Notes: a model not told the origin generated them from the letters alone. A stretch of DNA of 64,000 bases from Levilactobacillus tujiorum (GCF_012641185.1 NZ_JAAXLK010000002.1:124001-188000), one strand, 5' to 3'. Numbered from the stretch's first letter, positions 27,632-36,277 are shown. Made by a program: numbers and translations.

Positions 27632-28537
27632 ATGAGTGAAGAAGTAGCTGCAACGAACGCTGACGTTCAAGCATCAGAGGACGTTCAAGCGGAAGAACAT
27701 CGGATTCCGCAACCTGATAAAATTACGAACAAAGACTTGATGAAATCCTGGTTCGGTTGGTGGTGGGCCAATGAAGTTCCCCATACTTTTGACCGGATGC
27801 TGGCACCAGCCTTCTGTTTCGGACTAATTCCAACGTTGAAGAAGCTCTATAAGGATAAAGCCGAACTAGCTAAGGCCTTTCAACGACACCTGTTATTCTT
27901 TAACACCCAAGCTACTTGGGGTGGTGGGACCTTAACTGGGGTGACCATTTCGCTGGAAGAAGCACGGGCTAAGGCCTTAGCCAATGGCGAGGAACCCATC
28001 TCTGAAGACATGATCAACAACACTAAGGTGGGGTTGATGGGGCCTTTAGCCGGGATTGGGGATTCCATTGACTCCGGGACGGTTCAGTACATTTTCATCG
28101 CCATCTTCTTGCCATTTGCGCAAAAAGGGAACTTCATGGGAGCCTTGCTGCCATTCCTCTGCTTTGCGATTGCCACCTTTACTTATGGTTATTACTTCAC
28201 CAAGATGGGGTATTCACTAGGTCGGGCGGCCGCCAAGGAAATCATGACGGGTGGTCGAATGGCCGGTATCATTGATGGTTTAGGTGTCCTAGGACTCTAC
28301 ATGATGGGGATCTTAGCCGGACAGTACATTAAGATTCAAAGTTATCTGAAATTTACCATTAGTAAGAAGACCTTCGACGTTCAGGACATCCTGAATACCA
28401 TCTTGCCAGGGATTTTGCCACTGTTTGCCGTTTTGATGCTGTACTGGTACTTCCAGAAGCAAGGTCTCAAGATCACGCGGGGATTGATTTATCTCACGAT
28501 CGCGTTGGTTGCGCTTAGTATCTTCTACATCATCTAA
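27632..28537 (+). CDS. PTS mannose family EIID
   Basis: EIID partners EIIC in the membrane. The 301-residue protein starts with about 30 unusual acidic, disordered residues, then KITNKDLMKSWFGWWWANEVPHTFDRM, a family hallmark. GPLAGIGDSIDSGTVQYI is in the middle and the C-terminal third holds several helices. AGGAGG precedes the ATG, 21 bases after eiiC. Confidence 0.93.
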   Translation: MSEEVAATNADVQASEDVQAEEHRIPQPDKITNKDLMKSWFGWWWANEVPHTFDRMLAPAFCFGLIPTLKKLYKDKAELAKAFQRHLLFFNTQATWGGGTLTGVTISLEEARAKALANGEEPISEDMINNTKVGLMGPLAGIGDSIDSGTVQYIFIAIFLPFAQKGNFMGALLPFLCFAIATFTYGYYFTKMGYSLGRAAAKEIMTGGRMAGIIDGLGVLGLYMMGILAGQYIKIQSYLKFTISKKTFDVQDILNTILPGILPLFAVLMLYWYFQKQGLKITRGLIYLTIALVALSIFYII

Positions 28538-28554
28538 AGGAGGAAGTCAGTCTT

Positions 28555-28971
28555 ATGAAACGTGCATTCTTAGTGATTACCCACGGTGACATGGGAATTG
28601 AAACGGTTAAAAGCATGGAATTATTAATGGGACCTCAGGAAAATGTCAAGGCACTGGGCCTTCATCCAGGAGAATCGGTTGATGATTTGCGGACAAAAGT
28701 TTATGATATTTTACAAGCCAATGAAGCCGATTACGATGAAACAGTTTTGTTAGTCGACTTACTCGGTGGTAGTCCATCTAACGTGTCCCTGTCGACTCTG
28801 GCAAAGTACCATGACATCAAGATTGTCACGGGCTTGAGTCTGCCATTGTTAGTCAACATTCTGAATTTCTCTGAAGCAGAAGATAATACTGAAAAGTTGA
28901 TTACGGATTCCATCGGCGTCGCAACTGAAGGGATGAAACTAATCGACAAGAATTTCTTACACCAATCGTAA
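28555..28971 (+). CDS. PTS mannose family EIIA
   Basis: A 138-residue cytoplasmic EIIA. His9 or so in FLVITHGDMG is the phosphate acceptor taking phosphate from HPr, and VLLVDLLGGSPSN is the family's second signature. It is a separate polypeptide, not fused to EIIB as in the main glucose/mannose ManL. AGGAGG precedes the ATG. Confidence 0.92.
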   Translation: MKRAFLVITHGDMGIETVKSMELLMGPQENVKALGLHPGESVDDLRTKVYDILQANEADYDETVLLVDLLGGSPSNVSLSTLAKYHDIKIVTGLSLPLLVNILNFSEAEDNTEKLITDSIGVATEGMKLIDKNFLHQS

Positions 28972-29004
28972 ATTTAAGAGCGTTAAAATTGGAGGATAAA
29001 TATT

Positions 29005-29487
29005 ATGGGACAAATTAATTTAGCACGAGTTGACGATCGTTTAATTCATGGCCAAGTCATGACTAAGTGGACCAAGGGATTTGGAACGAATTCCGTTTAC
29101 GTGGTGGATAACGCGACGGCTGCTGATGACTTTATGAAGGACATCTATGTCAGCACGAACTCTACTGGTGGCTTGAGTATCAAGGTTTACAGTGCTACTG
29201 AAGTCGCTGAAGAATGGAAGAAGAACCAATTCGGTGATGACAAAGTTGTGATCGTTTTCAAGTACATCAAGGAAGTTAAAGAAGCCTTGGATGCAGGACT
29301 TGAATTAGATGAACTCAACGTCGGTGGGGTTTCCAAGAAGGCCAACACCAAGTTTGTGATCCCAACGGTCGCCATCGGTGATGAAGAAAAGGCCCTTTTG
29401 AAGGAATTCCATGACAAGGGCTTGGAAATTTATTTCCAAACGGTGCCAGACTCTAAGCGAGTAGAATACGACTCAGCAATCAAGTAA
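29005..29487 (+). CDS. PTS mannose family EIIB
   Basis: A 160-residue cytoplasmic EIIB. The phosphorylated His lies in RVDDRLIHGQVMTKW near residue 15. It passes phosphate from EIIA to the sugar entering through EIIC/EIID. The set is complete, so transport should be functional. The sugar cannot be told from sequence. Confidence 0.92.
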   Translation: MGQINLARVDDRLIHGQVMTKWTKGFGTNSVYVVDNATAADDFMKDIYVSTNSTGGLSIKVYSATEVAEEWKKNQFGDDKVVIVFKYIKEVKEALDAGLELDELNVGGVSKKANTKFVIPTVAIGDEEKALLKEFHDKGLEIYFQTVPDSKRVEYDSAIK

Positions 29488-29531
29488 GACTTGGTGGCGG
29501 GCTAGTTCAGAAATGATTTGAGGAATTGAAA

Positions 29532-30071
29532 ATGAATGATGCGTATGAAGTTTATCCCAGTCGATTACGAATCTATATGACCACGATTGTCTTTATCCTG
29601 TTTGGCTTTGCCATTTGTGGGGTCGTCTTTACCTCGACTTGGCTGATTATGAAGGTGCTGGCGGTTGCCTTCGGTCTGTTGTTCTTCTATGCGGCCTTTG
29701 AGACGGCTAAGAAGGGCTTGGGCAAGCAACCGGATTACATCTTTAATGATCAGGGGATTACGGACAACACCCAGACACCAGCAGTGGTGGTGCCGTGGTC
29801 GGACATTTTGAAGATTGAGATGACGCCGAATAATGCCGTCATGCAGATTGGTATTCTGGCACGCAAGACGGTGGTCAGTCAGGGTGAAAAGAATGTCGTG
29901 CTGGCCCGAAACTTGGTTAGCAATGGCAACATGGCCTTTTATTCGATTATGATCGATGGGTTTAAGTTCCGTCAGAAGCAATTTCTCAACATCTTTGAGG
30001 AGCTACAACGTCAAGGAGTGAAACACAATCCCAGTATCTTAGTCAATAAGGTATTGGAGAAGAAGCGCTGA
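29532..30071 (+). CDS. STM3941-like membrane protein with PH-like domain
   Basis: A 179-residue protein with two membrane helices (about 14-37 and 38-58) and a cytoplasmic region with VVPWSDILKIEM, like the bacterial PH-type domains of the STM3941/YcxB group. ATG 29532 is preferred over TTG 29526 because AGG lies about nine bases upstream. It lies between the PTS EIIB and Enzyme I genes, 44 and 33 bases away. It is not a known PTS component; a role in the operon is inferred from position only. Confidence 0.7.
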   Translation: MNDAYEVYPSRLRIYMTTIVFILFGFAICGVVFTSTWLIMKVLAVAFGLLFFYAAFETAKKGLGKQPDYIFNDQGITDNTQTPAVVVPWSDILKIEMTPNNAVMQIGILARKTVVSQGEKNVVLARNLVSNGNMAFYSIMIDGFKFRQKQFLNIFEELQRQGVKHNPSILVNKVLEKKR

Positions 30072-30104
30072 TGACGGACTGAATTACTCGAGGAGAAATG
30101 ACGT

Positions 30105-31835
30105 ATGTCGACGAAAATTACAGGAATTGCGGCAAGCGATGGGATTGGCATCGCGAAAGCCTACACGTTAGTTGACCCAGATTTGAGTTTTGAAAAGAAG
30201 ACAGTAACTGATCCACAAGCCGAAATTGATCGTTTGGCTACGGCCCGACAAGTCACGGTGACGGAATTAGAGGAAATCAAGGCTAAGGCGTTAGCCAACT
30301 TGGGTCCTAAAGAGGCCGAAGTCTTCGATGCCCACTTAGCGATGGTGAATGATCCTGATTTTATCCAGCAAGTTGAAGCCGAGATTAAGCAGCAGTCTTG
30401 CAATGCCGAGACAGCCCAGCAGGATGTTGCGGATCAATTTGCGGCGACCCTTGAGGCCATGACTGACAACGCTTACATGCAAGAGCGGGCAGCTGATGTG
30501 CGGGATGTCACTAAGCGGGTGCTCAGCCACCTCTTGAATCGACCGTTGCCTGACTTAGCGCTGGTTGATTCACCAGTCGTGGTCGTGTCTCACGATCTCA
30601 CGCCTTCGGATACGGCGCAGTTAGACCGGCACTTTGTAAAGGGGATCCTGGTTGATCTGGGGGGCCGGACGAGTCACTCGGCCATCATGTCACGGACCTT
30701 GGAGATTCCTGCAGTGGTGGGGTCTGAGAAGGCCACGACTACGATTCAAGATGGTCAAACGGTCATTTTGGATGGCTTGCACGGTGTGGCGTTAGCCGAT
30801 CCGGATGAGCATGAGCTGGCGGATTACCAGAAGCAAGCGGCAGACTTCGCAGAGCAAAAGGCCTTGTGGGAGCAGCTAAAGGACCAACCCACGGTCTCCA
30901 AGGATGGGCAATCCTTCATGTTAGCTGCCAACATTGGGACGCCGGCGGATTTACCAGCGGTCTTGAAGTCGGGAGCTGAAGGAATTGGGCTGTTCCGCTC
31001 CGAGTTCCTCTATATGGACAGCGACCAGTTGCCTTCTGAAGAAACGCAGTTTAAAGCCTACAAGGCGGCCGTCGAGCAAATGGATGGTAAGCCGGTGGTT
31101 ATCCGTACCATGGATATCGGGGGCGATAAGGATCTCCCTTACCTGCAGCTGCCTAAGGAAATGAACCCGTTCTTGGGATACCGGGCCATCCGGATTTCCT
31201 TGAAACGGCAGGATATTTTCCGGACACAGCTCCGAGCGCTAATCCGGGCCTCGGCGTTTGGCGATCTGGGAATTATGTTCCCGATGATTGCCACGCTGGA
31301 GGAGTTGCGGCAGGCTAAGACGATCTTCAATGAAGAAAAGACGAAGCTGGTTGAAGCGGGCGTCAAGGTTGGTGAAAAGATCAAGTTGGGAATGATGATT
31401 GAAATTCCTAATGCAGCTATCTTTGCCGATCATTTCGCTAAGGAAGTTGACTTCTTTAGTATTGGGACCAACGACTTGATTCAGTATACGTTTGCGGCTG
31501 ACCGGGGTAACGAACGGGTTTCTTACCTCTATCAACCGTATCATCCCAGCCTCTTGGGTCTGATTAACCACGTGATCAAGGCTGCTCACCGTCATGGGAC
31601 GAGCGTCGCCATGTGTGGTGAAATGGCCGGTGATCAAACGGCGGTGCCGCTTCTGATGGGTATGGGTCTCGATGAATTCTCCATGAGTGCCACGTCCGTT
31701 CTGAAGACGCGGAACCTGATGAAACATCTCGATGCCTCGACGCTGACGGATTTGGCAGAATCAGCCATTAATGACTGTGAGACTAGTGATCAGGTTAAGG
31801 CGCTGGTTGAGAAGTTGAAGACGAGTCAAGTTTAA
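30105..31835 (+). CDS. ptsI: PTS Enzyme I (phosphoenolpyruvate-protein phosphotransferase)
   Basis: Enzyme I takes phosphate from PEP and gives it to HPr. The 576-residue protein is canonical: the phospho-His in GGRTSHSAIMSR near residue 190, the PEP-binding GLFRSEFLYMD near 295, and the catalytic Cys in AMCGEMAGD near 500. No ptsH is next to it; it is instead the last gene of a sugar-specific PTS operon, which is unusual because ptsI normally follows ptsH. It could be the cell's only EI or a second, sugar-inducible copy. AGGAG is upstream of the ATG. Confidence 0.95.
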   Translation: MSTKITGIAASDGIGIAKAYTLVDPDLSFEKKTVTDPQAEIDRLATARQVTVTELEEIKAKALANLGPKEAEVFDAHLAMVNDPDFIQQVEAEIKQQSCNAETAQQDVADQFAATLEAMTDNAYMQERAADVRDVTKRVLSHLLNRPLPDLALVDSPVVVVSHDLTPSDTAQLDRHFVKGILVDLGGRTSHSAIMSRTLEIPAVVGSEKATTTIQDGQTVILDGLHGVALADPDEHELADYQKQAADFAEQKALWEQLKDQPTVSKDGQSFMLAANIGTPADLPAVLKSGAEGIGLFRSEFLYMDSDQLPSEETQFKAYKAAVEQMDGKPVVIRTMDIGGDKDLPYLQLPKEMNPFLGYRAIRISLKRQDIFRTQLRALIRASAFGDLGIMFPMIATLEELRQAKTIFNEEKTKLVEAGVKVGEKIKLGMMIEIPNAAIFADHFAKEVDFFSIGTNDLIQYTFAADRGNERVSYLYQPYHPSLLGLINHVIKAAHRHGTSVAMCGEMAGDQTAVPLLMGMGLDEFSMSATSVLKTRNLMKHLDASTLTDLAESAINDCETSDQVKALVEKLKTSQV

Positions 31836-31846
31836 ATAATGACGTT

Positions 31847-31885
31847 AAAATAACCGTAGCGGTTAAATTCGCTACGGTTATTTTT
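31847..31885. terminator. Bidirectional terminator after ptsI
   Basis: AATAACCGTAGCG and CGCTACGGTTATT form a 13-bp stem with an eight-base loop and T runs on both strands. It ends the PTS operon and the convergent SPFH transcript. Confidence 0.9.
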
Positions 31886-31952
31886 GAGTTGTTAGATAAT
31901 GCTTGGACAGACTGAGAAACCGGAAATTTGAACGATAGATGAGCGTAGATGG

Positions 31953-32801
31953 TTACTTCTTGGCTTTGGGTTCTGGCGTTACCGGCGTCTGCAAGCCACT
32001 TCGCAAAGCAGCCCCAATCGCCGGAATCTGGCCCAAGTCAGCGATCCCGTCCTTGGGGACAACCACTACGTTCGCTGGTGACTTAGCGAGGTCACTGAAG
32101 GCGGAGATGGATTGGTTTTCGAAAAATTCTGGTGTCGCATTTTCCAGACTGGAGTTGACCGTATCAATCCGGTATTTTTCGGCATCGGCACGAGTTCTGG
32201 TTGCCGTGGCTTGAGCGGAGGCCGTTGCCATTAAAGCATCGTTCTTGGCTTTAGTCGTGAGCTCAATGGACTTGGCTTCCCCTTCAGCTTTAGCGATGGC
32301 GGCGATCCGTTCACGATCGGCAGTGAGTTGCTTATCCATAGCGGATTGGATGGCGGCTGACGGGGTGAGTTCGTCGATGTTGGTACGATCAACGTTAATC
32401 CCATAGGTGTCGGTTAAATCGCCAATGGCGGTCGCCAGCTCCTGGTTAATCTTGGCCGTCGACCCTAGCGCCTGGTTCAGATCCATCCGACCGATGATAT
32501 CCCGTAAATGTCCCCGCACCAGTTGTGCCATGGATTCGACTGAATCTGTGTTTTCGTATTGGAATTTTACGGAGTTGGTCACGTGGTAGTTCAGCGTCAG
32601 ACTAGCGGAGACGTCGGCGTTGTCCTTGGTGATGACGGAATAATTGGGCAGGGCGAGCGGCGTCATGGCCAGCTCAACCGTCCGAATCTTTTGCAGACCG
32701 GGAAAATAGAAATGAACGCCGGGGGCGACACTCCGTTTGTATTTTCCCAAAGTTTCAACTAAACCTTCATTATTTTGATGCACGATTTTGATTCCAAACA
32801 T
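31953..32801 (-). CDS. SPFH/prohibitin domain protein
   Basis: A 282-residue SPFH (stomatin/prohibitin/flotillin) protein. The N-terminus IVHQNNEGLVETLGKYKRSVAPGVHFYFPGLQ is the classic opening strand set. DVSASLTLNYHV, the LRDIIGRMDLNQAL region and the Ala/Glu-rich coiled coil (about 175-220) follow. It has no N-terminal membrane helix, unlike most stomatins. AGGAGGAGA overlaps the stop of the upstream RHH gene, 12 bases away, so the two are cotranscribed. Such proteins scaffold membrane domains; the role here is unknown. Confidence 0.88.
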   Translation of the reverse strand: MFGIKIVHQNNEGLVETLGKYKRSVAPGVHFYFPGLQKIRTVELAMTPLALPNYSVITKDNADVSASLTLNYHVTNSVKFQYENTDSVESMAQLVRGHLRDIIGRMDLNQALGSTAKINQELATAIGDLTDTYGINVDRTNIDELTPSAAIQSAMDKQLTADRERIAAIAKAEGEAKSIELTTKAKNDALMATASAQATATRTRADAEKYRIDTVNSSLENATPEFFENQSISAFSDLAKSPANVVVVPKDGIADLGQIPAIGAALRSGLQTPVTPEPKAKK

Positions 32802-32813
32802 CGTATCTCCTCC

Positions 32814-33143
32814 TCAAACTTTCTTAAACGTCAGGATGTTGCCGTTACTTTCAATGATCGTATACTCTGCGTTGGCATCGGGCGCTTCCCGCGGCTCCAA
32901 TAGGTAACGATAGTAAATACCGGCGACTAACACCAGCCCGGTTTTGGCGTCCAAAGCGTTTCCGGGGACCGTTCGTCCTACCAGTTGGCGGGTCTCCCAG
33001 TTTCCAGGCGTCGCGGTCTTGGATAAGATATTGACGATATAAGCGTTGATACTACGACCGTCTGCGGTAGCGGCCTGTGAAAGCTTTTCGAAGAGGCTTT
33101 CATCCATGCGTAGCAGGAAACGCTTTTGTTTTTCTTTTGCCAT
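32814..33143 (-). CDS. Arc-like ribbon-helix-helix protein with C-terminal extension
   Basis: A 109-residue protein. The N-terminal 50 residues look like an Arc/MetJ-type ribbon-helix-helix DNA binder (KEKQKRFLLRMDESLFEKL, then GRSINAYIVNIL). The last 55 residues (LVLVAGIYYRYLLEPREAP, YTIIESNGNILTFKKV) look beta-rich and are not recognised. ATG 33143, with AGGAGG seven bases upstream, is preferred over the longer frame. It precedes the SPFH gene and is probably its autorepressor (inference). It could be an antitoxin-like regulator, but no toxin is present. Confidence 0.72.
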   Translation of the reverse strand: MAKEKQKRFLLRMDESLFEKLSQAATADGRSINAYIVNILSKTATPGNWETRQLVGRTVPGNALDAKTGLVLVAGIYYRYLLEPREAPDANAEYTIIESNGNILTFKKV

Positions 33144-33182
33144 AATGTGGCCTCCTAAGACTTCTCCCAAGATGATAGCTTA

Positions 33183-33211
33183 ATAATATCATGATGATAT
33201 CACTTTGGCAA
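33183..33211 (-). promoter_or_regulatory. Promoter and putative operator of the RHH-SPFH pair
   Basis: On the minus strand, TTGCCA (33211-33206) and TATTAT (33188-33183) are 17 bases apart. The perfect palindrome ATATCATGATGATAT (33186-33200) covers the spacer and part of the -10. A further TATCAT half-site lies just downstream (near 33177). This spacing of short half-sites suits a ribbon-helix-helix repressor. Confidence 0.68.
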
Positions 33212-33221
33212 TTTTAAGATC

Positions 33222-33268
33222 AAAAAACCGCGCTTCCTCTGCCAGTGATGACAGTAAGAAACGCGGTT
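33222..33268 (-). terminator. Terminator after pepQ
   Basis: On the minus strand, AACCGCGTTTC... pairs with ...GAAGCGCGGTT, with an inner TGTCA/TGGCA-type pairing, and ends in TTTTTT. Confidence 0.8.
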
Positions 33269-33293
33269 ATTCGCTATGATTCGTAAGGTGGTT

Positions 33294-34391
33294 CTAGCCC
33301 ACGTAAGTTAATTCTTTAGGTGTGTGGGTAAATGGCAGGCTGCCATCTGCTGTGACGTGGACACAATCTTCGATCCGAACGCCCGCCACACCAGGAATAT
33401 AGATCCCGGGTTCGATGGAGAAGCACATACCAGGTTCTAAGACGAGGTCGTTGCCTTCCATGATAGATGGAAATTCGTGATCACTCATGCCCATCCCGTG
33501 GCCCAGTCGGTGAATGAAGTATTCGCCATAACCGGCCTTGGTAATGATATCGCGGGCAATCTTGTCGAGTTCAGCAGCCGTCAGACCAGGCTTAACCGCA
33601 GCTTGGGCGGTCAATTGGGCTTCCAGACAAACGTCGTAGATTTCCTTTTGCTTGGCCGTCGGGGTCCCTAAGGCAACCGTCCGGGAAGCATCAGAGATGT
33701 AGCCATCGTAGACAGTTCCTAGGTCAAACAGGACCAGTTCGTTGTTGGCAAACTTGGTATCGTTGGTAGCGCCATGGGGTTCTGCGGCGTGAGCACCGGC
33801 TTGAACCAAGCTACCGAAGGACATTTCCATAATGCCTTCCTTCATCAAAGCGTATTGTAGTTCGGCTACGGCAGATTGTTCCGTCTTGCCCGCTTTGACG
33901 GCAGCAAAACCGTGTTCAAAGGCGAAGTCATCCCACTTGCCGGCAATTTTCAATTTCTTGATTTCTTCTTCAGACTTGATTAACCGCATGTGTTCAATAA
34001 AACTGGTAATGTCCAAGTCGAAGCGGGGACTGGTGAATTGAGCGGCTAAGGCTTCCATCCGGGCCACTTGAAGTTGACCTTTCTCCAAAGCGATGTGTTC
34101 TGGATTTACGTGGCGTTGCTTAACTTGGTCGGCAATCATGGCCCATGGGTTTTCATGGTCCAAGTAGCCCACAACAGGGAACTTCCAGCCAGTTTCCTTA
34201 ATGACTTCGACTTCCAAGGCCGGTGCAAAGATGAATGGGTCTTGGTCGGGGAAGACAACCAAAGCTAAGACCCGTTCGATGGGGTCACTCCCAAAGCCGG
34301 TGAGGTACTGGATGGTCTTAGGGTTGCTTAAATAGGTCATACTAGCGTGGTGTTCCTCTGTCCATTGCTGAATCTGTTCGAGTTTCGTCAT
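33294..34391 (-). CDS. pepQ: Xaa-Pro dipeptidase
   Basis: PepQ is a cytoplasmic metallopeptidase splitting dipeptides with C-terminal proline. The 365-residue protein has a creatinase-like N-domain and a pita-bread catalytic domain. The metal ligands are in LFDLGTVYDGYISDASRTV (two Asp), HRLGHGMG (His), SIEPGIY (Glu) and GVRIEDCV (Glu). It is divergent from ccpA, a pairing conserved in lactobacilli. An extended -10 (TGGTATACT on the minus strand, 34427-34419) lies 28 bases before the ATG. Confidence 0.95.
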   Translation of the reverse strand: MTKLEQIQQWTEEHHASMTYLSNPKTIQYLTGFGSDPIERVLALVVFPDQDPFIFAPALEVEVIKETGWKFPVVGYLDHENPWAMIADQVKQRHVNPEHIALEKGQLQVARMEALAAQFTSPRFDLDITSFIEHMRLIKSEEEIKKLKIAGKWDDFAFEHGFAAVKAGKTEQSAVAELQYALMKEGIMEMSFGSLVQAGAHAAEPHGATNDTKFANNELVLFDLGTVYDGYISDASRTVALGTPTAKQKEIYDVCLEAQLTAQAAVKPGLTAAELDKIARDIITKAGYGEYFIHRLGHGMGMSDHEFPSIMEGNDLVLEPGMCFSIEPGIYIPGVAGVRIEDCVHVTADGSLPFTHTPKELTYVG

Positions 34392-34502
34392 GAAATCACC
34401 CCTTCAATTAATGTCATTAGTATACCATCAATTCTGCGATTAATTTGGGGAATATAGGGGTTCTGTCTTGAAAATTCTGTGAAAATAAGGTATTCTTTGA
34501 TG

Positions 34503-34548
34503 TGAAAGCGTTTTCACCCTTGCGCGTATGAAAACATTTCTGTATACT
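34503..34548 (+). promoter_or_regulatory. ccpA promoter with upstream cre
   Basis: A perfect cre, TGAAAGCGTTTTCA, is at 34503-34516. TTGCGC (34520-34525) and TATACT (34543-34548) follow, 17 bases apart. The cre abuts the -35, which fits autoregulation of ccpA, either by repression or by a minor effect on the divergent pepQ. Confidence 0.82.
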
Positions 34549-34608
34549 GGTCAAGTTGCGTGAAAACGAATGAAAACAAATCAAAACAAGAAAGAAAGGG
34601 CTCTCGCT

Positions 34609-35610
34609 ATGGAAAAACAAACAGTAACTATTTATGATGTGGCGCGCGAGGCGGCGGTCTCAATGGCCACCGTTTCTCGGGTCGTTAACGGCAATCCCAA
34701 TGTTAAACCGGCAACACGGAAGAAAGTTTTGGAGGTCATTGATCGCTTAGACTATCGGCCAAACGCTGTTGCACGGGGCTTAGCAAGTAAGAAAACAACG
34801 ACGGTTGGGGTCATTATTCCAGATGTCACGAACGCTTACTTCTCCTCATTAGCACGGGGAATTGATGATATTGCAATGATGTACAAGTACAACATCATCC
34901 TGACAAATTCTGATGAAAATGGTGGCAAGGAAGTTCAAGTCCTGAACACGTTGATGGCCAAACAAGTCGACGGGATCATTTTCATGGGGAACCAAGTCAC
35001 TGACGAACTGCGGGAAGAATTCCGTCGTTCAAAGGCCCCAATTGTATTGGCGGGTTCAGTTGACGCTGAAAAGACGCAACCTAGTGTTAATATTGACTAC
35101 GTTGCGGCGGTTGCCGAAGCTGTTAAGAACCTGATCGACCATGGTAATGAAAAGATTGCCTTTGTTTCAGGCTCAATGGATCAAGCAATCAACCACGACT
35201 ACCGGTTGAAAGGGTACAAGAAAGCCTTGAAGGATGCCGGTATCGCTTACGATGATAAGCTGGTCTTTGAGACGGACTACACCTACAAGGCAGGTCAATC
35301 TTTGGAACCAGCCTTGAGCGCTGCTGGGGCCACTGCCGCCTTTGTCGGTGACGATGAACTGGCTGCTGGTGTGATGAATGGGTTGACGGATGCTGGCGTA
35401 GCTGTGCCAGATGAATTTGAAGTCATCACGAGTAACGACACTAAGCTAACAGAATTGGTTCGACCAAAGATGAGTTCAATCACTCAACCTTTGTATGATA
35501 TTGGTGCCGTTGCCATGCGGTTGCTGACTAAATTAATGAATAATGAAACGGTTGATGAAAACACGGTTATCTTGCCATACGGCTTGATGAAGCGGAGCTC
35601 AACCAAGTAG
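34609..35610 (+). CDS. ccpA: Catabolite control protein A
   Basis: CcpA is the LacI-family master regulator of carbon catabolite control, binding cre sites with HPr-Ser-P. ATG 34609, eight bases after AAAGAAAGGG, gives 333 residues. The helix-turn-helix and hinge are YDVAREAAVSMATVSRVVNG and RPNAVARGLASKKT. The sugar-binding-protein-like core follows, with SSLARGIDDIA and the ending ILPYGLMKRSSTK. Divergence from pepQ supports the assignment to CcpA over other LacI members. Two predicted targets, its own promoter and the PTS operon, are in the window. Confidence 0.95.
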   Translation: MEKQTVTIYDVAREAAVSMATVSRVVNGNPNVKPATRKKVLEVIDRLDYRPNAVARGLASKKTTTVGVIIPDVTNAYFSSLARGIDDIAMMYKYNIILTNSDENGGKEVQVLNTLMAKQVDGIIFMGNQVTDELREEFRRSKAPIVLAGSVDAEKTQPSVNIDYVAAVAEAVKNLIDHGNEKIAFVSGSMDQAINHDYRLKGYKKALKDAGIAYDDKLVFETDYTYKAGQSLEPALSAAGATAAFVGDDELAAGVMNGLTDAGVAVPDEFEVITSNDTKLTELVRPKMSSITQPLYDIGAVAMRLLTKLMNNETVDENTVILPYGLMKRSSTK

Positions 35611-35619
35611 AGCACCAGG

Positions 35620-35650
35620 AAGACACGGAAGAAAACTTTCGTGTCTTTTG
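35620..35650 (+). terminator. Terminator after ccpA
   Basis: AAGACACG...and CGTGTCTT pair around a short A-rich loop and are followed by TTGTTT. Confidence 0.8.
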
Positions 35651-35651
35651 T

Positions 35652-35822
35652 TTAACTTCTAATCGTTGAATAACGGGTTATCCCGTACAGAGCCTGGTTG
35701 CGTGCTTTGATATTGATGTGGATCAGAATGCCGCCTTGCCGTTCGCCAAATTTGAGCTCACTATCGGCTGTATAGATGTCGTCAATTACTATGTTACTGT
35801 GGGACAACTGCTGGTACCCCAA
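35652..35822 (-). pseudogene. Possible gene remnant
   Basis: A minus-strand frame of 56 codons starts at TTG 35822 and ends at TAA 35652. It reads GYQQLSHSNIVIDDIYTADS, then ELKFGERQGG, ILIHINIKARNQALYGITR. The composition looks protein-like (alternating hydrophobic strands, normal codon choice), but there is no ribosome site and an in-frame stop lies at 35846-35844. It may be the end of a decayed secreted or membrane protein gene. The family is not recognised; it may be chance. Confidence 0.3.
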
Positions 35823-35943
35823 CAGTTTGCGATAGCTTGATGGTCAACGACTGTCGTAACCGGAGGAGGGCAGAGGTGGAGCCAGCTGTGACAACGGTGT
35901 TAGCCGATTTTCGGCTTACAGCGTGGGACGTGTTGGGAGACTG
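35823..35943. other. Gene-free spacer before repeat copy B
   Basis: Part of a 660-base stretch between ccpA and the next gene. I see no promoter or gene here; a short stem AGCCGATTTTCGGCT lies at about 35902-35916. Confidence 0.4.
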
Positions 35944-36117
35944 GTGAACTGCCGGGCTTCCAACCGAGCCGGAGAACCGCTTCTCAGGCCGCAGGCGGTC
36001 CCCACAGCAGGCGGAATCTCTGCCAGCCGCAGGTGGCGGGTTTAGCCTACTTTTCACCCAATTATCTTTACTACTGCAAGCTCTGGCAATGATTTTGGTT
36101 CTTACAGCCTTCAGTTG
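35944..36117. repeat. Dispersed intergenic repeat, copy B
   Basis: This is the second copy of the 174-base repeat at 22774. The first 105 bases match with only scattered substitutions, the next 40 diverge, and the last stretch GGCAATGATTTTGGTTCTTA matches again. It has the same orientation as copy A and lies in a long gap, not next to a terminator. Confidence 0.85.
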
Positions 36118-36277
36118 ATTACGCAATAAAGGAAGAATTCGATTAAAATTAAGCCGGGCTTAACATTTGTCGAATTCAGATATGCTACAATAAATAACAA
36201 TCATGTGCCAAGTTTGTGTGATCGGGTGATGACATACAAATGTAAGGGACAAATTGATCGAATTGGAGGTGGTGTTG

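Noticed and set aside
35794-36126. 110-codon minus-strand frame over the intergenic gap
   Set aside because: It lies over the dispersed repeat, is Arg/Ser/Pro-rich without domain features, and has no ribosome site.
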